A stretch of 64,000 nt of DNA from Kitagawia praeruptora (Eukaryota > Streptophyta > Magnoliopsida > Apiales > Apiaceae): contig CM075345.1 of the NCBI GenBank assembly GCA_037693485.1, positions 75,885,001 to 75,949,000 on the forward strand. Direction: 5' to 3'. Below, in pieces: positions 31,101-41,100 of the stretch. Within the stretch, counting starts at the first letter, position 1. Every line of letters starts with the position of its first letter. A model generated the notes under the pieces. That model had not been told where the DNA came from. It did no database searches and worked only from the letters and a program-made list of their open reading frames with translations. Position numbers and translations under genes: made by a program.

Positions 31101-32644
31101 ACAGATAGTGTTGTGAATTCAGGAATGGAAGATTGATGGCCCAACAAATCATCTAAAAGATGATGACCACCAATTGTTGAGTGGGGCTTCTCCAAGAATT
31201 TTAAAGATGGGGAATCAGGAATTGATGTAGATATCATATCCACATCCAGAGATGGAGTTGGTGATGGTGGATCAAAATGTGTATCGATTTGAAGGTTAAG
31301 ATCAAGGGGCTGTGACTCCACATTTATTGAAGTCACATCAAACTGAATTTGAGAAGGTACAGTTTGCTGTACAGTGTGTGCACCCTGTGATTCCCCAATG
31401 GTTTTGGATTTTACTCTTCTACCATAGGTTTTTGAGTGAGAGTTATCTGTGTCTCTTCCCCTTTTGTGCAGTGTTCCTGGAATGGAACTTAAATTAGTAG
31501 TCACACCCTGTTGAGAGGATGTAACTAGAATTTGGCTTGTAGGTTCATTAACAGTCTTTTGAGAGACTGAAATGTTGGTTGCACCAGCCTCACCTTCCTT
31601 ATCCTTAGGGTTTCTTTGATGTTCACTCTGTCCCTCACCACTCACTACCACCTTCACACTCCCCTCAAGAGTTTTGGTAGTTTTTGCAACAGTTGCCTTT
31701 TGAGAGACACCTGAGGTTTGTCTTTTAGATTGTGGTTTTGGAACTCTGGATTTGGTCACTTTGGTAGGAGCCTGTTTGGTCACAGCCACAGACTCCATTG
31801 TGACACTAGAAGGCAAATAAATTTGGGGGTTGGAGATAGGAGTTTCAGGGTTGGAAACAGTTACCTGAACAATTGGTAGATATACCAATTGTACTTCTGC
31901 ATTTAGGTTCATTCGAATCAAATCACTTAAGACTCTCTTCTCCTGAATAAAACAATTGAACTTGCTATCCGGGTTAGCAATGGATAGCTCATTCTCAGAT
32001 ACATGCAGTGCTAGGAGCATTAAAAATCTAGCAAAATAAACATTCTTGCTCCTAGTTTCCTTTTTACCTAATTTAGCTGCTATCTCATACATGACTAGTG
32101 TGCCAAAATTATAGAATTTATCAGTCAAAAGCATACATAGCATAACTAGCATGGAATTGGTAACAGCATCAAAGTTACTAATCTTGCCAGAAAAAGTTTT
32201 AATGAAGGCATCACAAAGATAACTCCATTCTTTAACCATACCTTTCCTAACAATTTTCCCTAAGTTCTCAGTACTAAGGGTATAATTCATGGAATTAAGC
32301 ATGGTAACAATTTCAGCATTACTGGGTACATTCAGACAGTTATTCTCAGGCAATTTTAAACAAGCAGTTAACACATCAGAATTAACTACATAATTTTTAC
32401 CCTTCAAGGAAAAAGCAAGTGTACCGTCTGTGCCATTGTACTCAGCAGATGCCCACACCTCTTCAATTACCTCATGGATTAGAGGAGTGGTGGCAGTCAT
32501 AGCATATGACAGTTTGCATTTCTTCACGAAATTCATCATGGTGTGATATGCTTCTGGAGCGTTCACTGTATCAACAAAGGCCGCGAAATTGTTCTTCTCA
32601 TAGGTAAACCCGGTGGAAGACATCATCTTAACAATAGGCGCCAT
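28148..32644 (-). CDS. Sirevirus B ORF3 (large protein between pol and 3' LTR)
   Basis: 1498 codons, uninterrupted, ATG at 32642-32644 (MAPIVKMMSSTGFTYEKNNF). The N-terminal ~230 residues form a globular-looking domain containing GKIVRKGMVKEWSYLCDAF and KNVYFARFLMLLALHVSENE. Its pattern (KEWSY, then FSGKISNFDAV, then GTLVMYEIAAKLGK, then a FARF/FPRF block) matches the ORF3 of Sirevirus A. A Ser/Thr/Pro-rich stretch, a charged region with coiled-coil character (about 760-1000), Lys-rich segments (KPKRRKAKTKRV) and a conserved-looking C-terminus (LVFVYKGGSQRTWPLQKV) follow. Many Sireviruses carry an ORF here, historically called env-like. I see no signal peptide or clear membrane span, so an envelope role is not supported. 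Several TCAACGGAT/ATCCGTTGA motifs lie in the coding strand at 30907-31050. Confidence 0.8.
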   Translation of the reverse strand: MAPIVKMMSSTGFTYEKNNFAAFVDTVNAPEAYHTMMNFVKKCKLSYAMTATTPLIHEVIEEVWASAEYNGTDGTLAFSLKGKNYVVNSDVLTACLKLPENNCLNVPSNAEIVTMLNSMNYTLSTENLGKIVRKGMVKEWSYLCDAFIKTFSGKISNFDAVTNSMLVMLCMLLTDKFYNFGTLVMYEIAAKLGKKETRSKNVYFARFLMLLALHVSENELSIANPDSKFNCFIQEKRVLSDLIRMNLNAEVQLVYLPIVQVTVSNPETPISNPQIYLPSSVTMESVAVTKQAPTKVTKSRVPKPQSKRQTSGVSQKATVAKTTKTLEGSVKVVVSGEGQSEHQRNPKDKEGEAGATNISVSQKTVNEPTSQILVTSSQQGVTTNLSSIPGTLHKRGRDTDNSHSKTYGRRVKSKTIGESQGAHTVQQTVPSQIQFDVTSINVESQPLDLNLQIDTHFDPPSPTPSLDVDMISTSIPDSPSLKFLEKPHSTIGGHHLLDDLLGHQSSIPEFTTLSVASSLKSITTDSVLVFTSTDTRFPSSTDILHSLTSVSPSTDMSTTNYPLTSITTTSTDTLYPLTTLSTTAKCDIPMSTVEEFVVVETLLGMREGSERLPCEQAKGEKNNERLTISSGQAKGELESSTLVGEGKGVRGVSQGEPLTQEKRDERREGTTGEIRQEDSAIASELMEVNEASKEMEFRQEYQSIIDSISLDPETFTHPVSAYQAMAQQGNVEAEKAMHLVHTSESLQRAKEALQTLSPSAGSEEFGSDDSQGSDGEEMNEDETPGWMFSNATELENLNVEIMKQYQSAKAEHQTAEPQRKTVLEQVMASLKLQKIQSVIQITQQEEVKSAIRDMKIALDARIEALAPTTTQKVLSSKLLKEDSLAKSVQLLSSRVDSMESQMHTIIANQSKQTQLLEMLLAASTPTLDANKKGEKMEKMGTSTEEAATSTGQFQATSSEIAQIEGEQQPIVVVNPTEFEIKASPMKKQVALPEIQNLEEISDGERQARIEALEKINKETNERILKAERMINESIASSLFLNAQSSAPTISTTIMKVLTPRVVAPTFYDAEPSFVKEFEPAIKTRAYSPPKENGKNKLQLDYPFPKDDEEKLMGKTIMEFKVQTNKSVRDWMAVIMRNGKVLNISNSHPRFMEVKREEVSRIQREAHPSTENQYENSDEKQARLAQELMDEVEVEMKEPEEVPKFKPKRRKAKTKRVLSPEPSPEKETIGSSVPMSATVIDPTVNFHGDPIRPKEEPMNFDSIKVPSFLLNPKQKKRAPKKQLSKGPVQVARVPAIVKQPILENKEDFIYQAEIEEYSGMNLYLDELSEVRGIDKYKNQPERLVFVYKGGSQRTWPLQKVLGENYHTLTKVFSAFKRHTGFSEIARREIISRIEEIRRKWNSPSSLPKKMKIPYNGQKIHIQPFWMMEFRDDEGTRRFFRLEDQLSKASSDYLRWLQLKLNPKVVEEDTFYRQLQVQIESNSAKEGKSRVQPTRERKLH

Positions 32645-33153
32645 TGAAGTGTTTGAACTTTTGTTGCAGAGAGAGATTTAGTGAAGAAGATGCAGTTAAC
32701 TAATGAGATTCTTGAAAATGAATAAAGGTGAGATGTGAGGGCACAAAACAGCCTTTTATATTTTCCAAGAATTAAAAATGAAATAATTAAAAGTAATTAC
32801 CCCATTGGACAAAAGTAACTGTCAGATAATAAATGAAAAGAAAAGAAGTACAGCCGTGACTAATTATACACGTTTACCAACTGCTATAAAGAGAAATATG
32901 TATATCAACGGATAAAGATTGGACGGTTGAGAAAACAGTTTATCCATCGATGACGTGGACAACCTGTTATCCGTTGACATACGAAAATCTAGTAATGTGT
33001 TTATACTACCAACGGATAAAAGGATATCCGTTGATAAACAAATTTTGCCTTAAACAAAATTTCTGCTAAGAGTTATTCTGAGAGTTTTTAATTCTCAAGT
33101 AAATCAAAACACATTTCTAGCTGCAATACAGTATTATTAGATACCACTAGGAA
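32645..33153 (-). promoter_or_regulatory. Sirevirus B pol-ORF3 spacer with AACGGAT motifs
   Basis: About 500 bp without a frame. TCAACGGATA near 32905, ATCCGTTGACA near 32970, and CCAACGGATAAAAGGATATCCGTTGAT near 33007-33035, the last one forming an inverted pair. They match the words repeated in the LTR. A candidate internal promoter or leader for ORF3 expression. The function is inferred only from position and repetition. Confidence 0.5.
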
Positions 33154-34873
33154 TTATGAAAAATTAAGCATACCTAGTTCACCTACCAACCTTGTGAATG
33201 AAGATTCATCAAGAGGCTTGGTGAAGATATCTGCAAGCTGCATTTCACTTGGCACAAAGTGCATTTCTACTGTACCATTCATCACATGCTCTCTGATGAA
33301 GTGGTATTTGATGTCAATATGCTTGGTTCTCGAATGTTGCACTGGATTCTCGGTGATGGCAATAGCACTAGTGTTGTCACAGAAAATTGGAATCTTCTCA
33401 ACTTTTAGACCATAGTCAATAAGTTGATTTTTCATCCAAAGAATCTGTGCACAACAACTTCCAGCTGCAATGTACTCAGCTTCGGCTGTAGAAGTGGAGA
33501 CTGAGTTCTGTTTCTTACTGAACCATGACACAAGCCTATTCCCTAGAAATTGACAGGAGCTTGTAGTACTTTTCCTATCAATTCTGCAACCTGCATAGTC
33601 TACATCTGAATAGCCAATTAGATCAAAGCCAGAATCTCTTGGGTACCAAATGCCAAGGTTTGGTGTTCCCTTGAGATACCTGAAAATTCTCTTAATAGCA
33701 ATCAAGTGAGACTCTCTAGGGTCAGATTGAAATCTAGCACAAAGACATGTGGAAAACATTATATCAGGTCTACTAGCTGTTAGATATAGAAGTGAGCCTA
33801 CCATGCCTCTATAGCTTGAGATGTCCACAGATTTTTCCTTAGTATTCAGCTCAAGCTTAGTTGCAGTGGCCATAGGTGTTTTTGCAGAGGCACAATCCAT
33901 TAAGTCAAATTTCTTTAAGAGATCATAAATATATTTTGTTTGACTTATGAAAATTCCCTCATTAACTTGCTTTACTTGTAAACCAAGAAAGTAAGTTAAT
34001 TCACCCATCATGCTCATTTCATACCTACTTTGCATAAGTTTGGCAAACCTTTTGCAAAGCTTCTCATCTGTAGACCCAAAAATAATATCATCTACATAGA
34101 TTTGAACAAGTATTGAAGAACCATTGACATTTCTATGAAATAGGGTTTTATCTACTGTACCTCTAGTGAAGTGATTCTCCAAAAGAAATTGAGATAAAGT
34201 GTCATACCAGGCTCTTGGTGCTTGCTTCAAACCATAAAGTGCTTTCAAGAGAAGATATACATAATCTGGAAATTCTGGATCTTCAAAGCCAGGAGGTTGA
34301 TGGACATATACCTCTTCTTCCAGTTCCCCATTTAGAAAGGCACTTTTAACATCCATCTGATAGACTTTGAAGTTGGCATGTGCTGCATAGGCTAGGAAAA
34401 TTCTGATGGCCTCAAGTCTTGCCACTGGAGCAAAAGTTTCATCAAAATCTATTCCTTCTTCTTGAGAATAGCCCTTTGCCACTAATCTAGCTTTATTCCT
34501 CACAATTATGCCATTTTCATCAGTCTTATTCTTGAGAACCCATTTGGTACCTATGATACCTCTATCATCAGGTTTGGGCACAAGCTTCCATACTTTATTT
34601 CTCTCAAATTGGTTTAGCTCTTCTTGCATTGCTAAGACCCAATCTGGATCTAGAAGGGCATCCTCTACTTTCTTAGGTTCCTCTTGAGACAGGAAACTAC
34701 TGTATAGGCATTCTTCCTGTGTGGCCCTCCTAGTTTGGACTCTTGAGTTTGAGTCACCAATGATTAACTCAAAAGGATGATCTCTGATCCATTTTCTTGA
34801 AGGTGGAAGGTTTGATCTAGATGAGGTTGCTTCATCTACGTGAGCATGATCTTGTTGATTGGATATTGAGTTT
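33154..34873 (-). CDS. Sirevirus B pol, 3' part (reverse transcriptase and RNase H)
   Basis: Open from the CACTA insertion point at 34873 to the stop at 33154-33156. Motifs in order: EEPKKVEDALLDPDWVLAMQ; KVWKLVPKP...GTKWVLKNK (start of the copia RT domain); ARLVAKGYSQEEGIDFDETF; YQMDVKSAFLNGELEEEVYV; QIYVDDIIFGS (catalytic YVDD); YFLGLQVKQ. RNase H follows with GYSDVDYAGCRIDRKSTTS, STAEAEYIAAGSCCAQILW and CDNTSAIAITENPVQHSRTK, ending TKPLDESSFTRLVGELGML. No stop or frameshift. The frame continues exactly from the 5' part at 58840 when the CACTA element and one TTT copy are subtracted. Confidence 0.93.
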
Positions 34874-34894
34874 CACTAGTACAAACTGGACCTA

Positions 34895-35215
34895 TTGCGT
34901 CGGTCAAATTGACCTATTGCATCGGTTAAATGGCGTAGTATATGTAGGCGACGCTATAGGTATAGGCCTATAGCGTCGGTTAAAATACCGACGCTAAAAG
35001 TCTGCTATAGCGTCGGTCATTTAAATGACCGACGCTAAAAGTCTGCTATAGCGTCAGTCATTTAAATGACCGACGCTAAAAGTCTGCTTTAGGCGTCGGT
35101 TATTTCAATGACCGACGCTAAAAGTCTGCTTTAGGCGTCGGTTATTTGAACAACCGACGCTAAAAGTAAGGTTTAAGGCGTCGGTCATTTAAACAACCGA
35201 CGCTAAAAGTCATTT
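34895..35215. repeat. Left subterminal repeat array of the CACTA element
   Basis: Alternating direct and inverted copies of (T)ATAGCGTCGGT(C/T)ATTT and AAATGACCGACGCTAAAAGTC. The first part has TATTGCGTCGGTC. Spacing is about 48-50 bp per pair. Such subterminal arrays are transposase-binding regions in CACTA elements. Followed by a poly-A tract at 35216-35231. Confidence 0.85.
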
Positions 35216-35231
35216 AAAAAAAAAAAAAAAA

Positions 35232-36278
35232 TTGCAATTTTGGTCCAGATTTGTACACACCAATGAGAACTTATTATATTAAATTAATATATATTACACA
35301 ATTTGACAACATGTCAATTTAAACGAATTAATTTAATGTCACAAACTAAAGTATCCAACAATATGACTCAAATTTTCAATATTTCTTACAATTCAAAACA
35401 AATACACAATTACATCCACCAATGTAAATTTGCTTGTGTAAAACTCAAATTTCACTTGCCTCCAATCTCCACATTCTTATCCACCGCTCCTTTCCTGAAA
35501 TATATAAAATAAAGTCAATATGATTAAATTTTCTGTCGATGTAACATATCCATTCAATGTATCATGACTTAGTATAAGGGGTCAGTGAAACAAACATGTG
35601 TCCAGAATTTTTGCTTTACAGTTAATGGCTTCTTAAACAAAAGAACTAACACAAACCATAAAACAAGGAATACACATATTGCACACCAATAAATTATATG
35701 CTATCCAGAATGCCCTGGTTGGATGTTAGGTAACCTTAAGTTCAACTTCTACAAAAAAATACAGGGAACTCTTTTTCATGAGAAAGAAATGAATAAATTA
35801 ATCATTGAGCAGGGCAAGTGAAAGAATTCTCCCACATACAACACAACTTTGACATGTTATCTTTTATTCATCAAACCACCAAGAGTCCATTTCGACAAAA
35901 TTAAGACAGCTCCACCTACGAATTAAATAATCTACCAATTAAATATCGAGTAACAAGTTGGTCCTAAAGATAAGCAAAGAGCAAAAGAGTATTAGATTTT
36001 AATACAAAAGTTCACTGGCCTGCAGAATGGTACATAAAAGAGTATTAGTTGTCCAATAGTTCATTATAAAGCACATTGTCTATGCCTTAATACTTACTCC
36101 AGCATACTGCCCTTTAAACCCAACATGAAAAGATTGCAAGAACCAACATGTTCTGGAAGTAAGTACCTGGAAATTTTGAGATGAAAATGTTCTTGTCAAG
36201 CAAACAGAAACCAGAATAGGCTTTGTAAGTTAAATGAAAGCAGAAGCGGAATGAATCATTATAAGAAATGTTGCTTGC
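35232..36278. other. CACTA interior without supported gene
   Basis: AT-rich non-coding sequence. On the minus strand a possible splice acceptor with a short terminal-exon-like stretch lies at about 35455-35500 (TTTCAGGAAAGGAGCGG... to an in-frame stop). It could belong to the same captured gene as the exon at 36279-36352, but I could not identify it. Confidence 0.35.
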
Positions 36279-36352
36279 CTTGGAATACTTCTACCATCTA
36301 AAGCTTCCTTTGCTGAAAGAGCAGTCTCAGCATCAGTAAACTGGATTAGTGC
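36279..36352 (-). pseudogene. Captured exon resembling a polypyrimidine tract-binding protein RRM
   Basis: A 74-bp exon-like piece translates ALIQFTDAETALSAKEAL then DGRSIP(R). This matches the second half of the N-terminal RRM of plant PTB homologues (RNP-type QF.D.ETA..AK.ALDGR.IP). It is bordered by CTTTTCAG on its upstream side and by AAG-GCAAGC downstream, i.e. an AG acceptor and an unusual GC donor. The other PTB exons were not recognised nearby. Most likely a fragment of a host gene picked up by the CACTA element. Identification rests on about 25 residues. Confidence 0.55.
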
Positions 36353-36716
36353 CTGAAAAGATTATCAAGAACATTTTTTAGGAAAGAACAATTGAAACAA
36401 CAAAAGTTCTACTTTCTGAATTGTGCTTCCTAATATTATCTACTTTCTGAATTGTGCTTCCTAATATTATCTACTTTCCCAAGTGTGCTTCAAAATTTAT
36501 CTGAATAGTTCCACAGATTCCATACACAACTACGTCAACAGTAACGCATGTTGATAACACCACCAAACCGAATATCGAATTAAGCATATATGTTATTCAT
36601 CTTTAGCATCAACATATCCAGATATATATCTCTAAGGAATTCTAGTTCCATCATTTCGATGCAATATATATTCTCCTTGAGCATCACTCTCTTTTTCAAT
36701 CTCCCACCATCAGTAT

Positions 36717-36728
36717 CTTATATAAATG
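36717..36728 (+). promoter_or_regulatory. Putative TATA box of the glutaredoxin gene
   Basis: TTATATAAATGC lies about 135 bp upstream of the ATG at 36860, a plausible core-promoter distance with a CA-rich leader (AACATCAACACACC) after it. The upstream 300 bp belong to the CACTA interior, so the promoter was either captured with the gene or built from transposon DNA. Confidence 0.4.
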
Positions 36729-36859
36729 CATGCTCATTTAACAGAAAACATCAACACACCTAAATCTAACACTCTCTAGCTCCAGTGTCTTTTACGTTGC
36801 TCAACCTGCAGTCATAATCAACTAATTATTTTTCAAGTCCAGCATTTGTGTTCTACATA

Positions 36860-37168
36860 ATGGATTGTATTGCGAATTTAAGTTCACAAAAGGCGGTAGT
36901 GATCTTCAGTAAGAGTTCGTGTTACATGTCTCATGCAATCAAGAGACTGTTCTATGAGCAAGGAGTGAGCCCTATGATACATGAACTTGACCAAGACTCA
37001 AGAGGGAAGGAAATGGAGGACGCACTTATAAGGCTCGGGTGCAGTCCTGCAGTACCAGCTGTGTTCATTGGAGGAAAATTCGTGGGGTCTGCAACCACCG
37101 TAATGACTCTTCATGTCAATGGTTCTCTTAATAAGTTGCTCAAAGATGCTGGAGCTTTATGGCTATAG
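36860..37168 (+). CDS. CC-type (class III) glutaredoxin, intact, inside the CACTA element
   Basis: 102 codons, no intron, ATG at 36860 (MDCIANLSSQKAVVIFSKSS). Plant-specific CC-type glutaredoxins (ROXY family) are about 100-140 residues. They act in the nucleus and cytosol with TGA transcription factors in floral, nitrogen and stress signalling. Seen here: thioredoxin-like fold motifs VVIFSKSSC, CPAV-like SPAVPAVFIGGKFVGSATTV (cis-Pro and GSH-binding region), and C-terminal LNKLLKDAGALWL containing both the L-x-x-L-L-like and ALWL motifs used for TGA/TOPLESS interaction. Odd: the active site is C21-Y-M-S instead of C-C-x-C/S, so the second Cys that names the class is replaced by Tyr. The first, catalytic Cys is kept. 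No disabling mutation. Transcription is unknown. Confidence 0.92.
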   Translation: MDCIANLSSQKAVVIFSKSSCYMSHAIKRLFYEQGVSPMIHELDQDSRGKEMEDALIRLGCSPAVPAVFIGGKFVGSATTVMTLHVNGSLNKLLKDAGALWL

Positions 37169-37807
37169 CCACACTAACAGTAATGACTAATGTAACAGAT
37201 ATATGACTCCTCAATCCCTATAAATGTAAAAGAAAAAAAGAAGAATGCATTCTCCATCTCGTATACTGGCTGTTTTTCATTCTTAAACTTCACCTTCGAA
37301 TTGCATATATGGAAGTATACTCTAGCTGGAACATGACTGAAAAATTTATTTATTTACTGCTAATAATCAATTGTCGATGCATCGCGTCTCTGGCAACAAA
37401 CTAATCATGGGAATATTACAGAAAAAAACTGGACTATCAGGCTATCTTTTATTACATCTTACCTCAATAACTTGAAATCCAATTAGATGGCCGCAGACTT
37501 ACCACTCTGCAAATTAAGAGGGAAAAGCTGAAGAAGTTAGGAAGTTAGGGAAACTTCATTACAATTAGATAAGGAGACAACATAATTAGAAAAGATTGTA
37601 CAACTCCAAATATAAACAAAACAAAAACCCAAGTGAAAGTTCTAATTTTACCTCGAATTGAGAACCCTAATTTAATCTCAAAACTGAAAACCCCAATTGA
37701 AGCCCTAAATGAAAATCAAAAATAGAAACAATTAATTGAAGAGTGAAGAAGAGCAATTCAACAATGAAAATGCAGAAAAAGATAAGAGAATTATATACCA
37801 ATTACTT
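37169..37807. other. CACTA interior downstream of the glutaredoxin gene
   Basis: Contains the glutaredoxin 3' flank, then AT-rich sequence that on the minus strand resembles a 5' leader (ACCCTAATTT/GAACCCTAAT repeats, 37640-37720). Ends at TSD TACTT (37803-37807) of the gypsy insertion. No further gene seen. Confidence 0.4.
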
Positions 37808-38170
37808 TGTAACCGACTAATCACTTTTAACAGCAATAAAACTACAGACTACGAGACTTAAATCAAACAAAAGTAACAGAATGGAAATAGACTGGAATTA
37901 AATCAAAAGTAAAGCACCATTACATAAGGTAAGAGGAAAACGAAGAAACGAAAATACATATCTCATCCCATAATCCCTCATTCTCTCCTCTCACCCTAAT
38001 TAATCAGATCCCCCTTGTTTCTAGTGGGCTAACAGGCCCCATAAGAGTTTAAGTCCAACTGGGCTCGGCCCAATACAGAAAGTTCAACATAAACCAGTCC
38101 AGTCCATTTAATTATTACATAAATAAATAAATTAAGATAACAGAGTTTGCCACGCATAAACTCTGTTACA
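37808..38170 (-). repeat. 3' LTR of the Ty3/gypsy element
   Basis: 363 bp. Identical to 57117-57479 except ACTACGAG/ACTATGAG and AAAACGAAG/AAAATGAAG. Preceded on the minus strand by the purine tract AAGGAGAGGCCA (about 38171-38183). Confidence 0.95.
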
Positions 38171-38199
38171 ATGGCCTCTCCTTAAAACGATCCTTGACC

Positions 38200-41100
38200 T
38201 CAAGGATCGAAGTCTGGATACTGTTGTTGAATTTGTAAGGCATCCTCCCAAGTAGCATCCTCAGGAATTGAATTTGACCACTGTACCAACCACTTAACAA
38301 CAGCTGCATTCCCTTATTTCACCATTTTTCTCTGTAGCACTTTGACAGGATATGCCAGCAACTGTCCTTCCTGTCCAACCTGAGGTAAAATGGTGGTGAC
38401 CCCTTCATGGCTGCCAATCTTCTTCTTGAGCAAGCTCACATGAAACACTGGATGTATCATACTACCAACCGGTAACTGAAGCTTGTAAGCCACTTTCCCC
38501 ACCCGAGCAACAACTGGATAGGGACCAAAGTACTTGTGTGCCATTTTTAAATGCCTCCTGGTAGCAACTGAGAGTTGTTTATACGGTTGAAGCTTCAAGA
38601 AAACCAGATCTCCCACCTGAAATTCAACTTCCCTCCGCTTAGTATCTGCATAGTGTTTATACTTATGCTGTGCTGATATAATGGCTTCCTGTAAGACCTT
38701 GTTCATAGCCTCTCGCTGGACTTGAAACTCGGCTACCGAATCCACCTGGGATCTATTAGCAGTGGGCATACAGATTTGGCGTGGGCAGACTCCATAGAGG
38801 GCTTCATAGGGGCTTCGGTGTATGGCTGAATGATAGGTGGTATTGTACCACCACTGGGCTAAGGGTAGCCATCTGCACCAACTCTTTGGTCGAGTACTGG
38901 CCATAGCACGTAGATAGTGTTCCAAACAGCGATTTAAACGTTCCGTTTGACCATCGGTCTGAGGATGGTACGCTGAACTAAGCCTTAACTGTGTCCCTAA
39001 ACTGTTGAATAACTCCTACCAGAAGGTACTTGTGAAAATTTTATCTCGATCTGAGATAATTGATTTGGGCATGCCGTGCAATTTGAAGATATGATCCAGG
39101 AACAATTGAGCCACCTGCGTGGCCGTAAAGGGATGAGCAAGAGGCAGGAAGTGTCCAACTTTAGTGAATCGATCAACAACCACCATAATACAATCCTTGT
39201 TGGCAGATTTGGGCAGCCCTTCGACGAAGTCGATAGATATATCCTCCCAGATTTGATTAGGTACGGGTAAGGGTTGAAGTAACCCACCTGGAAACTGGTG
39301 CCCCGTTTTGACACGCTGACAAGTATCACATTCCTGAATGTAATGGGTTATATCACCCTTCATAGTAGGCCAGAAAAAGAACTGCTTTATTCTCTTAAGC
39401 GTGGCTTCCTGGCCCGAATGACCTCCTGCCACTCCATCATGTAATTCGAGCATCACCTTTTCCCTCATGTCTCCATGACATCCTACATAAATTTTATCTT
39501 GATATCTCAGCAACCCTTGATTAAACTGCCACTGTTTGCTAGTTTCTTCCCCCTTTGCTAGCTTGGCCATAATGTCTTGAGCAAAATCATCTTGGTTGTA
39601 ACTATCTACTACCTCTTGTAACCAGTTAAGTTGAATAGAGGACATAGCACAAACCTGGGCCTGGTCTTGGAGAGCTGGTAGTCTAGACAAGGCGTCAGCT
39701 GCCCTGTTTTCGGACCCCTTTTTATACACTATCTCGTAGTCCAGTCCTAGCAACTTGGCTAACCATTTCTGTTGCAACATGGTTGATAGGCGTTGCTCCA
39801 ATAGGTACTTGAGGCTTTGATGGTCCGTCTTTATTATGAAATGGTTGCCTTGAAGGTAGTGGTGCCATTTAGTAGTAGCCATGACCAAGGCCAACAACTC
39901 CTTTTCGTACGTTGAATAGGATTGATGCCTGGGAGATAGTGCTTTGCTGATAAAAGCTATGGGACGACCCTTTTGCATAAGCACTGCTCCTAACCCCACG
40001 TCACTGGCGTCTGTTTCCATCGTAAATGGAATAGAGTAATCTGGAAGAGTCAGAACCGGAGTGGTTGTCATAGCTATCTTAAGCCTTTGAAATGCATCCT
40101 CAGCCTCGAAACCCCAACTGTATGCCCCCTTTTTTAACAATTTTGTTAAGGGACGACTGATCAACCCATAATCCTTTACGAATTTGCGGTAGTACCCTGT
40201 GAGTCCAAGAAACCCACGTAGTTGCTTGACATTTCGGGGTGTAGGCTAGTCTTGCATCACCTTGATCTTCGAAGGGTCAGTTGACACACCTTCACTAGAA
40301 ATTATGTGGCCCAAATACTCGAGCTTTTGCTGGCCAAAGGTACACTTACTTCTTTTGGCATAAAGCTGGTGCTCCCTCATTTTGTCGAGTACTGTATGCA
40401 AGTGTTTAAGGTGGTCCTCCAAGCTTCGGCTGTACACCAATATATCGTCAAAAAAGACCAGAACGCTCCTCCTCAACTCATCCTGAAATACAGAATTCAT
40501 TAGGCTTTGGAAGCTGGCTGGAGCGTTAGTTAGCCCGAAGGGCATAACTTTAAATTCGTATAAACCTTGGTGCGTGCGGAATGCTGTTTTAAAGATATCT
40601 TCGTTGGCTACTCTGATTTGGTGATACCCCGAACGTAGGTCGAGTTTGGTAAACCAGCAAGCCCCATTTAACTCGTCAAGTAATTCATCTATAATGGGTA
40701 TCGGGTACTTATTCTTCACTGTGGCATCATTAAGCTTCCGGTAGTCGACGCACATACGCCAAGTACCGTCTTTCTTCTTCACTAGAATAACTGGGGACGC
40801 AAATGGACTAGTGCTCTCCTGTATAACTCCTGACTGAAGCATTTCCTTCACTTGGCGTTCCACTTCAGCCTTCTGAACATAGGGGATTTTATAACTGTGC
40901 TGATTAATAGGCTGAGTGCCTTCCAACAGTGGAATATGATGGTCATGTCCTCTTTTCGGGGGCAGGCCCTTAGGTTCTTCGAAGACATCCTGGTAGTCAT
41001 TCACAAGTTATTGTAATGGACTCACCACCTCACCATCTGGTTCCTCCTGTAGTTTCTGAACCCCCAACAATAGACAGATATATCCTTGAGGCATATTGGA

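Noticed and set aside
28525..31497. Several plus-strand ORFs of 60-75 codons opposite Sirevirus B ORF3
   Set aside because: Antisense shadows of a 1498-codon ORF. No independent motif or start context.
28148..32644. Retroviral envelope assignment for ORF3
   Set aside because: No signal peptide, cleavage site or transmembrane segment is visible. Only the genomic position is env-like.
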